DNA of 44,996 bases from Clostridiales bacterium (GTDB taxonomy: Bacteria > Bacillota > Clostridia > Christensenellales > Aristaeellaceae). This document shows, one piece after another, positions 31,895 through 40,156 of this stretch. Each line of letters opens with the position of its first letter. Position 1 is the first letter of the stretch. The notes under the pieces are model-generated. The model did not search any database, was not told where the DNA came from, and saw only the letters and a program-made list of their open reading frames with translations. The stretch spans positions 1 to 44,996 of the forward strand of contig JAAYDR010000051.1 in the NCBI GenBank assembly GCA_012729115.1, read 5' to 3'. Made by a program: the position numbers and the translations under genes.

Positions 31895-33382
31895 TTACGG
31901 GGCCTGGAAGAAGGTCACAAAGCCCTCATCCGTCCAGTTGACGATGGCAGTCAGGCTCTTGGCCAAGGGCGTGGTGGTCACGTCAAACAGGAAAGCATGG
32001 TCGCCGTTCACCATGTCGCTTGCGGCGTCCTCCTGGGCCAGGATGGTCACGCGCCCGAAGGTCAGCGCTCCCACCCGCACCAGGCCGTCCAGCCTTGCCT
32101 GCTCCTCCGCCACGATGCTCTTGATGTCATTCAGCGTCATGGGCTTGTCCACGCTCTTCCCGCGCCTGTGCTGGAAGTCGTTGCTGATGTAGAACAGCAT
32201 CATCCGGTTGGTCTCGGCGATGTTCAGCCGGTCGGCCGCAGAGGGGCCGTAATCGGCGGAATGAGCGCCCCACAGAGCCCAGCGGCCGCCCACAAACGCG
32301 GCGGACGCAATGCCATTCTTGTTAAGGTGCTCGTTGATGGCCTCATCGTCCAGCATCACGTTTCCGCTGTCCTCGCCCAGGTACAGGTTCTGGATGATGG
32401 GGCAATCGGTGTTGGAAGGAGTCTTGTAGGGGATATCGTCCTGCTGGATCAGCAGCTCCTGCAGATTGGCCGCCGCCAGCACAGACAAGTGGTACACTTT
32501 CCCGTCCGTGCCCTTGGCCAGGGGGAAGAACACCGTCTCATGCTCCTTGTTGAAGCCGTTGGTCTGCCGCCAGGTGTTTGCCGAGGAAAGGGAGATGGCA
32601 GAGCCGTCCGCGGTGATGGGAAGATCCGCGTACACATAGGCATCCCAGTGGCCGTTGATCTTCTGGGCCGCCTGCACCAGCGCGGTATGCACGGCAGGCA
32701 GGCTGCCAAAGCCCGGGCACAACAGGAAGGATGGGATCCTGCCGGTGGCCTGGTACACGTTCTTCACGGCGTAAATGCCGGTGCTTAAACCCGCCCCGTC
32801 GCTGGCCCCGATCACATCCTCCGCATCCACGGCCGTGGCGTCAATCAGGTCATAGGTGATGGCCAGGGCGGCGCTGCCCAGGGCTCCGGTGGTCAGCTCC
32901 GCAATGGTAATCACGCCTTTGGCCGGGTCATAGGCGATGGCGTAGTCCACGCCCTTTTGCTTGGTAACCGGGTTCTCGCCGCTGGTTTTCACTTCCACGC
33001 TGTCCAGAATGATGCTCTGGGCAGCGGCAATGGTAATGCGCCCGTTTGCGGGGGTCAGGTTCTGGGTTCCGCCCTGTGCCGCCGTATGGACCTCCGGGTC
33101 CAGCACGTTGATGAACACCAGGGGGGCCACCCCTTTCTGTTCCAGGTGCACGTGCATGGCCTCGCACAGGGTGTACTTTGCCCAGTCGCTGGAATAGCCC
33201 AGGTACTTCTTCGCCTCTGCGAAGTTTTGAATCAGCAGCGGCTTGTTCACGTTGGCAGCGCCCCCGGGCACGGTATGCACGGGAGCGGTTCCGATGTAGA
33301 CGATGGCGTTCCGGCTTTGCTGGGCCACTTTGGTGCCCGCCGTCTGGATTCTGCCGTACGCGCCATGAAGGTATTCAGCCAT
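31895..33382 (-). CDS. Phage tail sheath protein
   Basis: 495 residues. It has an N-terminal AYIGT-like start (NAIVYIGTAPVHTV), the PLLIQNFAEAKKYLG segment, a variable outer domain, and a C-terminal domain with RLNIAETNRMMLFYIS and WTDEGFV, all typical of the contractile sheath family. This shows a myophage-type tail. AAGGAGG precedes the ATG. Confidence 0.92.
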   Translation of the reverse strand: MAEYLHGAYGRIQTAGTKVAQQSRNAIVYIGTAPVHTVPGGAANVNKPLLIQNFAEAKKYLGYSSDWAKYTLCEAMHVHLEQKGVAPLVFINVLDPEVHTAAQGGTQNLTPANGRITIAAAQSIILDSVEVKTSGENPVTKQKGVDYAIAYDPAKGVITIAELTTGALGSAALAITYDLIDATAVDAEDVIGASDGAGLSTGIYAVKNVYQATGRIPSFLLCPGFGSLPAVHTALVQAAQKINGHWDAYVYADLPITADGSAISLSSANTWRQTNGFNKEHETVFFPLAKGTDGKVYHLSVLAAANLQELLIQQDDIPYKTPSNTDCPIIQNLYLGEDSGNVMLDDEAINEHLNKNGIASAAFVGGRWALWGAHSADYGPSAADRLNIAETNRMMLFYISNDFQHRRGKSVDKPMTLNDIKSIVAEEQARLDGLVRVGALTFGRVTILAQEDAASDMVNGDHAFLFDVTTTPLAKSLTAIVNWTDEGFVTFFQAP

Positions 33383-33404
33383 ATGGGAAACCTCCTTGCT
33401 TGCG

Positions 33405-34064
33405 CTATTTTAAGTACTCTTCAACCAGGCTGTCCGTTCCTTTGTCGGCGTAGCAGTTGAAGTCCACATTGACGAAACCGTAGAATATGGGCCGCTTGTC
33501 CACCACCATGCCCTGGTCGGTGTACAGGCTGTAGATCACGCTGTCCTCCTGCACCATCAGGTCGGTGCCCGGTATGGACTTAAGCTCCAGCAGCTTTTCC
33601 TTGGCGTCGTCCATCCAGTTCAAGAGGGTGAACAGCCCTTCCTCGGTTCCCTCGGTCAACAGGGTCATGTCCATCCTCTTCTGTTCACAGCTCTCCACAA
33701 AGCCAGGAAGCCTGGTACCCGGCTCGTACACGCTGAACAGCATGCTGATGGACAGGGTTTGCGCCAGGTCTCTTGGTCTGCGAACATTGTTGCTGGTGTC
33801 AAAGTTCCTCTCCAGGTCCGTGCGTTCCACGTACCGGGCACGGGAGGGGTTGGGCATAATCAGGATGCCAGGGGTCACGCTCAGGGGATCCGGCTCCATT
33901 TCTCCCGTCTGGGTCTGCCGGCGTGGCGTCCACCCCAGGTAGCAGACCGGCTCCTGCCTGCGGATGTCCATGATGGTCTCCCCGGGGGCTTTCAGGGAGC
34001 GTCCCTGGCACAGTTCCCGGATGGCCCATTGTTTCAGGCCCAGCAGGCGCTCGCTGGTTCTCAT
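33405..34064 (-). CDS. Tail completion/terminator-like protein
   Basis: 219 residues. Its ATG overlaps the stop of the connector gene upstream (ATGA) and it is followed by the sheath gene, the usual place of a neck or tail-terminator protein. Visible wording such as LKQWAIRELCQGR and RPRDLAQTLSISMLFSVYEPG does not settle a family. It most likely caps the tail or links it to the head. Confidence 0.65.
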   Translation of the reverse strand: MRTSERLLGLKQWAIRELCQGRSLKAPGETIMDIRRQEPVCYLGWTPRRQTQTGEMEPDPLSVTPGILIMPNPSRARYVERTDLERNFDTSNNVRRPRDLAQTLSISMLFSVYEPGTRLPGFVESCEQKRMDMTLLTEGTEEGLFTLLNWMDDAKEKLLELKSIPGTDLMVQEDSVIYSLYTDQGMVVDKRPIFYGFVNVDFNCYADKGTDSLVEEYLK

Positions 34065-34408
34065 TCAATCCACCCCTTCGGCTCATCGCTCATCACCAGG
34101 ATCCCAAGCATCCCGCCGTCCTCCTGCACCTGCAGGATCTTCATGGGCTTCCCGTCCAGGAAGATGTGCTCATTGGGCTGCACGGTCCTTGGCTCCGGAA
34201 AGCCCTCCAGGGGCGTGTAGATCATGGTTTCCGTCACGTTGTTGTCCCAGCTCAGGTCGATGGCGTTGGCGTTCTTCTTCTTGATGGCCACTTCCCCGTC
34301 CAGCACGCAGTCAAACTCCTTGCCGTTCCAGGTGTGGGTTTCCGCGAAGTGACCTGGGTTCATGAATACCCTGTGGGCGTCGGCCAGGATGCGGTCCTTC
34401 AGGGTCAA
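34061..34408 (-). CDS. Head-tail attachment protein (lambda FII / Gifsy-2-like)
   Basis: 115 residues. MTLKDRILADAHRVFMNPGHFAETHTWNGKEFDCVLD is the characteristic opening of Gifsy-2/FII-like head-tail joining proteins (shown here only to mark its first segment: DRILADAHRVFMNPGHFAE). The start is a TTG that overlaps the stop of the preceding gene (TTGA), and no better start is visible. Its product would seal the neck between connector and tail. Confidence 0.75.
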   Translation of the reverse strand: MTLKDRILADAHRVFMNPGHFAETHTWNGKEFDCVLDGEVAIKKKNANAIDLSWDNNVTETMIYTPLEGFPEPRTVQPNEHIFLDGKPMKILQVQEDGGMLGILVMSDEPKGWIE

Positions 34409-34611
34409 TGGGTTTCACCGGCGGGCTTTTCCGCCGTTTCCTTTTCCCGGCGTTTGGGCTCGGCAGGCTTTGCCTCCGCAGGCTTCGCCTCGGCGGGCCT
34501 TATCGACCGCTTCTCCTGGGGCAGCAGCCGGGCCTCTCCCTGCTCAATCAGGCGCGCGCCATAACTGGCGTTCACCTCCGCCGTTTCGCCGGTCCTCAGC
34601 TTCACTTTCAT
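34405..34611 (-). CDS. Small basic head-region protein with PAEAK repeats
   Basis: 68 residues. The first 35 look folded (KVKLRTGETAEVNASYGARL), like small head-proximal proteins of this phage type. The rest is a charged repeat of PAEAK units. GGAGGAG precedes the ATG, and its stop overlaps the TTG of the attachment gene. Function unknown. Confidence 0.66.
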   Translation of the reverse strand: MKVKLRTGETAEVNASYGARLIEQGEARLLPQEKRSIRPAEAKPAEAKPAEPKRREKETAEKPAGETH

Positions 34612-34614
34612 AGG

Positions 34615-35055
34615 TCAGCTCCTCCTTCCTGCGGGCTTCTTTGGGCTGGAGGGCTTCTTTGCCGCAGGCTTCTTGGTGGCCGCATTTGCCTCTGAGCGCT
34701 TCACGGCCTTGGCTTCCACAATGCCCTCCATGATGTTGATTTCCGGGGGCGGTTCCGGCTCCTCCGCCCCTTCCTCCGGCTCCTCCTCCGGCTCCTCCTC
34801 GGGCTCAGTCCCGGGCTGCGGATCCGGCGCAAGCCTCCGCTCCTGGATGTCCTCCGGGATGCCCTCCGTTGGCAGGACGCGCGGGGCCGGCAACTGTGCC
34901 GCATAGTCGAAGGAGCGATCCGGGTTTTCTTCCCGAATCGCTCCCTTTTCCAGCAGCCGTTTGCTTTTCTCCTGGGGGATCTCCTCATGGATGATCTCTC
35001 CGGGGGTGTACATCTTCCGGTTCACCCTCACGTAGTGCAAAGCAATATAACTCAT
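34615..35055 (-). CDS. Head-region protein with acidic and basic tails
   Basis: 146 residues. An N-terminal domain of about 50 residues (YIALHYVRVNRKMYTPGEII) is followed by a Glu/Pro-rich stretch and a Lys/Ala/Pro-rich end. The N-terminal part resembles small proteins encoded right after the capsid gene in lambda-like heads. GGAGG precedes the ATG. The role is not known. Confidence 0.66.
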   Translation of the reverse strand: MSYIALHYVRVNRKMYTPGEIIHEEIPQEKSKRLLEKGAIREENPDRSFDYAAQLPAPRVLPTEGIPEDIQERRLAPDPQPGTEPEEEPEEEPEEGAEEPEPPPEINIMEGIVEAKAVKRSEANAATKKPAAKKPSSPKKPAGRRS

Positions 35056-35083
35056 GTGAGCCTCCGTTTCCGTGTCCCATGCC

Positions 35084-36127
35084 TTAGAGCACGTCGGCTA
35101 CCACCCAGGCATCCGCGTTGAAGGGGATGATGGTTGGGCAGCTGGTCAGGCGGTTCTTCACGGCGCTGGCGTTGATGTCGCCGTAGCGCAGGGGAACCTC
35201 CTCCTTGATGTAGGTCAGGTGGGAGGCGTTCTTGCCGGTTTCCTCCACCTGGGTCACAGGACCGTGGGGGCATTTCAGCATTTCGCGGCCGCCCATCAGC
35301 AGTTTGCCGCTGGGAAGGATGGGCTTCACCTGGCCGTCGTCGTCGGTGAACCGGCCGGCAAAACTGTACATTTCCACCCCATCGCTGTTCCAGCCCAGGA
35401 AGCGCACCCCCTGGCCCCGATACCGGGTATTGATCTCGCCCATGTTGATGTTTCTGCTGTCAAACTGCTTCACGTAGTCGCTGTTGCCCAGCATGGCGGC
35501 GGCTACATCGGGGGCCATCACGATGATGTCCACGATGCCCAGGCCGTCATACACCAGGTCATACATCTCCTGCATGTCGCTCTCGATGGTGGCGGAAGCG
35601 GTGTTCCAGGCATTGTCCGGGGTGAAGTTGTTGGTGAAGCCGAAGTCGGCCACCAACGTGGTCTGCTTGTCCCGGCCCTCGTTGGTGTAGCGGAACACCT
35701 CCAGCTTGCCGGTCAGAAGCATCTGGCGGGCCATGTGCTCCCTGCGGCGCTGAATGGCCGCCCGCATCTCCATCAGGTCCTGGGCCAGCATCTTCCTTTC
35801 CCGCTGCTCGGGGGTCATGGCTCCCATCACCTGTTCGCCAAAGGTGCGGCCCTTCAGGTCCTTGTTGTCGATAATCCTCTCCGGGGCGATGGTGCAGAAA
35901 CCGATCTGACGGGTTTCAAAGCCGGTGCGGCCCATCACCACACCGCCGGTACCGGGATGCACGATGGGAGCCATTTGCCGGGCGCCCTTCTTGAAGTCAT
36001 AGATGGCCTCGTCGTCCTCCACAGCGCCCATGTTTTTCACAAAGACGTCATAGAGGAAGGTATACTCTCTGGGCAGCAGCTCAATGGCGGCCAGTTGCGC
36101 CCGGGTGCTGTAAATATCAAGCGGCAT
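35084..36127 (-). CDS. Major capsid protein, lambda gpE family
   Basis: 347 residues, the usual size of gpE-type capsid proteins. Family wording includes MAPIVHPGTGG, GFETRQIGFCTIAPER, GEQVMGAMTPEQRERKML and a C-terminal TSCPTIIPFNADAWVVADV. ATG 36127 has GGAGGAG upstream; a longer frame up to 36262 enters the decoration gene and is rejected. Forms the HK97-fold shell. Confidence 0.93.
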   Translation of the reverse strand: MPLDIYSTRAQLAAIELLPREYTFLYDVFVKNMGAVEDDEAIYDFKKGARQMAPIVHPGTGGVVMGRTGFETRQIGFCTIAPERIIDNKDLKGRTFGEQVMGAMTPEQRERKMLAQDLMEMRAAIQRRREHMARQMLLTGKLEVFRYTNEGRDKQTTLVADFGFTNNFTPDNAWNTASATIESDMQEMYDLVYDGLGIVDIIVMAPDVAAAMLGNSDYVKQFDSRNINMGEINTRYRGQGVRFLGWNSDGVEMYSFAGRFTDDDGQVKPILPSGKLLMGGREMLKCPHGPVTQVEETGKNASHLTYIKEEVPLRYGDINASAVKNRLTSCPTIIPFNADAWVVADVL

Positions 36128-36153
36128 TCTTTTTCTCCTCCTTGTTTTACACG

Positions 36154-37017
36154 TTAGTTGGCGTCTTTCCAGACGGCGAACAGCGCCAGATCGGCGGCAG
36201 TCCCGGTATAGGACGCGGCCACGGCGTAATCCGTGCCGGTTCCGTCCGCCTTGGTGTTCCACTTGTCAAAGGCCTTGGTGGCAGGCGGGGTCAGGGTGCT
36301 GTCGGGGATGGCATAGACCGCGCCCACCTTCACCCGACCGGCGGCCATGGTGCCGGTGCCGCCGTTGGCATCAAAGGTGACATAGGCATATTCCACCTTC
36401 CAGATGGCAAACAGCGTGAGCCCTGCGGCAGCGGGATAGACATCCTCTGCCTCGTAATCCGTGCCGGTTCCGTCCGCCTTGGTGTTCCACTTGTCAAACT
36501 CCTTGTCCGCAGGCGCGGTGAAGGTGTTGTCGGCCACGGCATAGGTGGAGCCCGCCAGGGCCATTTCCGTCACCGGAAGGCCCACGCCGCCATTGGCCTG
36601 ATAGACGATGGGCACAAAGTGGTTCACCAGCTCAGGGGCATCGTCTGCCAGGTGGTCCAGCAGGATGCCCTGCTGACGGAGCACCAGCATGTTGTCGGCG
36701 GTCAGCGGCTGGTCATCAGCCAGCAGAATCTTGCTGGCAAACAGCCGTCCGGCCCGGTAGGCGCGGGCGTCCTCGGCCACCAGCAGGTTTCCCGAGGTGT
36801 CCACGGCTTCGTCCAGCACCACCAGGGTGTTATCGGAGGCGATGTCTGCCGAAGCGGCAGGGGCGTACATCCCGGAAGCCTGGCGGCACATCACCATGCC
36901 CCTGGGCACCCTGCCGTTGCCGGGCTCACAGGAAATGGCAATCACCTGCGCCCCCTGTGGGTCGGCCAGCAGGTACTGGGGATTTTTCGCCCCGATGGTT
37001 TCAAACAGCTTACTCAT
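36154..37017 (-). CDS. Capsid decoration protein fused to two InlB/Flg_new-type repeats
   Basis: 287 residues. The first 140 look like a lambda gpD-type decoration protein, placed between the protease/scaffold and capsid genes as gpD is. Residues about 140-287 hold two repeats with the InlB-B/Flg_new wording: (Y/F)xANGG near the start of each, then FDKWNTKADGTGTDY and a closing LFA(I/V)WK. These beta-grasp-like repeats are common on bacterial surface proteins. GGAGA precedes the ATG. The repeats would be shown on the capsid surface and might bind host or mucosal glycans. Confidence 0.78.
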   Translation of the reverse strand: MSKLFETIGAKNPQYLLADPQGAQVIAISCEPGNGRVPRGMVMCRQASGMYAPAASADIASDNTLVVLDEAVDTSGNLLVAEDARAYRAGRLFASKILLADDQPLTADNMLVLRQQGILLDHLADDAPELVNHFVPIVYQANGGVGLPVTEMALAGSTYAVADNTFTAPADKEFDKWNTKADGTGTDYEAEDVYPAAAGLTLFAIWKVEYAYVTFDANGGTGTMAAGRVKVGAVYAIPDSTLTPPATKAFDKWNTKADGTGTDYAVAASYTGTAADLALFAVWKDAN

Positions 37018-37042
37018 TGCCTTGTTGTCTCCTTTCTGTTTG

Positions 37043-37444
37043 TTAGAACATGCCGCCGTCGGCAGAAGCGCGGTAGGCTTTGGCGTACTCGGCGATTTCA
37101 GCGGCCGCCTTCTTCAGCTCCGCGTCCGGGTCGCTGCTGCCATTGTCGCTGGCTTCTCCCGCCACCTCCACGCTGGGGGCGGTTTCGGCCTTGCGGTCGT
37201 CCACAAATTTCGCGGCCTTTTCCCGCTGGGCTTTCACCACCTGCTTTTGGAAGTCGATGGGGCTTGTGCCCTTTTCCTTGGCTTCCAGGGCAAGCGCCTC
37301 ATAGCCTGGAGGGGTCAGGTCGTCGATCTCCTGCATGCGCTGTCTCTCAGCCTCGCTGCCGCCGCGCATGATGGACTCGTACAGGCCGGGGTTTTCCGCC
37401 TTCAGGTCCTCCATGGTAATCTCCTTGATGTCCTTGCTGCTCAT
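37043..37444 (-). CDS. Nested scaffold protein (internal in-frame start, lambda Nu3-like)
   Basis: An in-frame ATG at 37444 (MSSKDIKEITMEDL) has a perfect GGAGGAG 9 nt upstream, inside the protease gene. The product of 133 residues is charged and helical. In lambda the scaffold Nu3 is made from an internal start in the same frame as gene C, which is the same arrangement. Confidence 0.72.
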   Translation of the reverse strand: MSSKDIKEITMEDLKAENPGLYESIMRGGSEAERQRMQEIDDLTPPGYEALALEAKEKGTSPIDFQKQVVKAQREKAAKFVDDRKAETAPSVEVAGEASDNGSSDPDAELKKAAAEIAEYAKAYRASADGGMF

Positions 37445-38239
37445 GGTTCCTTGCTCCTCCTTTGTTCCCATATGTTCAGTCGACTCCCCGGCGGCAACGC
37501 CCTGGTGATCGTTACTGACAGTCGCTCCCGCTCCCTGCGGGGTTTGATCCGCTCCCTGCGGGGTTTTGTCCGCGCACATGTGCAGGCACTCGGGAAGCGC
37601 GCCGTACATGTCCCGCATAATGGACAGGGTATCCTGGGGCAGCTCTGCGCAGGCCACCGCCTCCTGGGCTTCCAGCACCTCGTCCACAAAGCCCGCGTCC
37701 ACCGCCTCCTGGGCGGTAAACCAGCTGGTTTCGTCCATCCAGCCCTTGATGGTATCATCATCCTTCTTGCAGCGCTTGGCGTACATCTGCCGGAAGTCCG
37801 CTTCCAACTTTCGCAGCATCTTCGCCTCCTTCTCCATATCCCTTGCCTCGCCAAGGGTCCAGGAGATGGGGTTGTGAATCATGTACTCGCTGCCCTCTGC
37901 CATGTGCACCGTCCAGCCGGGTATGGATGCCAGCAGGGTGGCTGCGCTGGCGCACAGGCCCTCAATGTACACATGCTTTTCCGCTGCCTCCATCTGCACC
38001 AGCATGGAGCGCATGGCCACAGCCTGGTATACGCTGCCCCCGGGGGAGTTGATCCGCAGGTTGACGCGCTTTGCCCCTTTCAGCTTTTTCACAGCGGCGT
38101 CAAACTCTTTGGCCGTCACCTCCGGGTCCTCCGGCCTCCATTTCCAGCTCACGATGGAGCTGTAAACCATGATCTCGCCGGTGTCCTCAGCCTCCATGCG
38201 CACGTCGTAGCCAAACTTGAACATCTTCCGCTCGCTCAT
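37043..38239 (-). CDS. Head maturation protease, ClpP/S14-type, with C-terminal scaffold
   Basis: 398 residues. Residues 1-190 form a ClpP-like serine protease with NSPGGS (64-69), nucleophile Ser98 in CASAAT and His122 in MIHNP. Residues 200-265 are a linker with TPQGADQTPQGAG repeats. Residues 266-398 are charged and helical and are likely the scaffold. ATGA overlap couples it to the portal gene. Like lambda gpC, it should cleave scaffold and portal during head maturation. Confidence 0.9.
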   Translation of the reverse strand: MSERKMFKFGYDVRMEAEDTGEIMVYSSIVSWKWRPEDPEVTAKEFDAAVKKLKGAKRVNLRINSPGGSVYQAVAMRSMLVQMEAAEKHVYIEGLCASAATLLASIPGWTVHMAEGSEYMIHNPISWTLGEARDMEKEAKMLRKLEADFRQMYAKRCKKDDDTIKGWMDETSWFTAQEAVDAGFVDEVLEAQEAVACAELPQDTLSIMRDMYGALPECLHMCADKTPQGADQTPQGAGATVSNDHQGVAAGESTEHMGTKEEQGTMSSKDIKEITMEDLKAENPGLYESIMRGGSEAERQRMQEIDDLTPPGYEALALEAKEKGTSPIDFQKQVVKAQREKAAKFVDDRKAETAPSVEVAGEASDNGSSDPDAELKKAAAEIAEYAKAYRASADGGMF

Positions 38240-39891
38240 TTACTCTTGCTCCCTTCGCTGTCGTCGCCTTCCTCAGGCCCGTCCCCGGGGCCGCCCTGCT
38301 TTTCTTCCTGCGGTGCGCCCAGGGCGCTCATCTCCTTCTTCCGCTGGCGGATGTTCTCGGCCCAGTCATTGCCGTTGAACTCGGCAGCCTCCTGCTCCTG
38401 GGTGGTAATGTTGTTCTTGATGCGCATTTCGGCGGCCTTGACCTCCTTGATGGGGTCCACATGGCCGGCGCTGACGCCCATCCACATGCAGCTGCACCAG
38501 GCCTGCCGGATCGCCGGATCGTCAAAGAAGCCGGGTGCCTCAATTCTGCCGATGGCCACGGCCTCGGAAAGCCACTGCTCATACACCGGCTGGTTGAACA
38601 TCTGGTTGAAGTCCCTGCGGTACACCCGCACCTCCCGCCAGAAGTCCAGCATCGCGCCCCGGGCTGCCGTGTAGTTGCTGTTGTACTTTTTGATCAGCAC
38701 TTCCACAGGGATGCCCATGCTCGCGCCAATCACGGTTTCCAGGGCGGTCACAAAGCTCTCAAAGGCGCTGTTGCTGCGGATGGGGTTGATTTCCTTCACC
38801 CGCTTGCCCGGTGGCAGGTCGTAGATCACGCCCGGGGCCAGCTCCAGTTTCAGCTGATCCTCCGGGTCCGTCACCCGCTCCTCCTCGTTGACTGCGTCCT
38901 CCATCCCTGCCGCCCCGTCATCCTCGTCGCTCTCCAAAAAGGCGGTCAGCATGGAGGACACCACATTGGCCGCCAGCTCGCTATTGATATACCGGTCCAG
39001 CTGCTTGATCTGCTCAATCTGGGCGGCGCAGAAGGGGATGCCACGCCGCTGCTCCGGCCGCTCATGGGTCATCACGTGCAAAATGTTGGGGTAGCCTGTC
39101 TCCCTTCCAAAGGCTTCAATGGCCTGCCATTCTACGCTTTGGGTGCTGTTGGCCATCAGTGGGTGGCGGTTGGCGATGTGGTAGCGCACCACCGCGCCCT
39201 CCCGGTCAATCTCCACGCCATCCACAATCCGGCCCCCGCCGGATACTTCCTTGCTCTCGCTCTCTCCCCCCATGGCATCCGGGGTACAGACACGGTCCGC
39301 CTCCAGGATGCGCAGGGTGGTCTGGTAGGGGGTTCGCTTGTTGGGCTTCATCCCAAACAGGGCAAACACGTCTCCGCTCACCAGCATGCTGCGGAAGGCC
39401 AGCTGCTGCATCCCAAAGAAGTCCTGCTGCCGCGTTGCGTCGCACATCACGTTGGAGGCCCACAGGTGAAACTCCCGCAGGGTGTTCCGCTCCCACTCGT
39501 CCCGGGCCTCATCCGACAGCCCCAGCACATCGCTGTTAATCTTTGGCTTTGGGTGGATGCCCCAGCCCACCACGTTGGTGGTCATGGTGGCAGGGCCGCT
39601 GCGGGCCAGTCCGCCTCCGGCGTACAGGTCCCTGGCCCGGCGGCGCAGCAGCGCGCCGTGGAGGTCAATGTCGTCCTCCGCGCTTCCTCCGCCCACCAGC
39701 CAGCCTATCAGGCTGTTCAGGGTGCGGCTTGCCCCGTGGTTTCCGTAGCCGGTGTAGGCCAGCCGTTCCCGTATCAGGCCTCTGCCCGTTTCCTCCAGGC
39801 GCTCCTTGCGCATGCGGTTCTCATAGGCCCTGTTTCCCTTTTGGGGGGACAATAAAAAAAGCGCCCTCTCGCGCAGGTTTGGTTTGCTCAT
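38236..39891 (-). CDS. Phage portal protein, lambda gpB family
   Basis: 551 residues, matching the lambda portal family: ARDLYAGGGLARSGPATMTTNVVGWG, RSMLVSGDVFALF near residue 185, PFCAAQIEQIKQLDRY and a WREVRVYRRDFNQMF C-terminal clip region. The last 30 residues are acidic and disordered. It forms the dodecameric channel at the head vertex. AGGGGGAGA precedes the ATG. Confidence 0.93.
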   Translation of the reverse strand: MSKPNLRERALFLLSPQKGNRAYENRMRKERLEETGRGLIRERLAYTGYGNHGASRTLNSLIGWLVGGGSAEDDIDLHGALLRRRARDLYAGGGLARSGPATMTTNVVGWGIHPKPKINSDVLGLSDEARDEWERNTLREFHLWASNVMCDATRQQDFFGMQQLAFRSMLVSGDVFALFGMKPNKRTPYQTTLRILEADRVCTPDAMGGESESKEVSGGGRIVDGVEIDREGAVVRYHIANRHPLMANSTQSVEWQAIEAFGRETGYPNILHVMTHERPEQRRGIPFCAAQIEQIKQLDRYINSELAANVVSSMLTAFLESDEDDGAAGMEDAVNEEERVTDPEDQLKLELAPGVIYDLPPGKRVKEINPIRSNSAFESFVTALETVIGASMGIPVEVLIKKYNSNYTAARGAMLDFWREVRVYRRDFNQMFNQPVYEQWLSEAVAIGRIEAPGFFDDPAIRQAWCSCMWMGVSAGHVDPIKEVKAAEMRIKNNITTQEQEAAEFNGNDWAENIRQRKKEMSALGAPQEEKQGGPGDGPEEGDDSEGSKSK

Positions 39892-39903
39892 GCTTTCTCC
39901 CCC

Positions 39904-40146
39904 TTACAGGTCACGGGGCACAACCCGCACCACGCGGCTCTTTCGTGCATTCCCGGACAGCACCTTCACGGCGTTGGACAGTATCATAATCTGCTTGTTC
40001 ACAGCGGGGATATCAAAGGCGGTAAACTCCCGGCTGCCAATGCGGTAGCTTTTCGCCTGCCCGGTGGCCAGGGCCGTCAAACAGTCCTTCCACAAGGCCA
40101 GCTGCTCCTGCGCCTCCTGGAGCGTGTACGCGTATTCCAGCGCCAT
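39904..40146 (-). CDS. gpW-like / DUF6148-like small head-completion protein
   Basis: 80 residues, helical N-terminus (LQEAQEQLALWKDCLTALATGQ) and a short beta turn with YRIGSREFTAFD. Its place between the large terminase and portal genes is that of lambda gpW. GGAGGGG precedes the ATG. Confidence 0.78.
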   Translation of the reverse strand: MALEYAYTLQEAQEQLALWKDCLTALATGQAKSYRIGSREFTAFDIPAVNKQIMILSNAVKVLSGNARKSRVVRVVPRDL

Positions 40147-40156
40147 GGTACCCCTC

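Noticed and set aside
39855-39880. Terminator-like GC stem and T7 run on the minus strand near the portal start
   Set aside because: It lies inside the coding sequence of the portal N-terminus and the stem is short and imperfect, so it would cut off its own gene.
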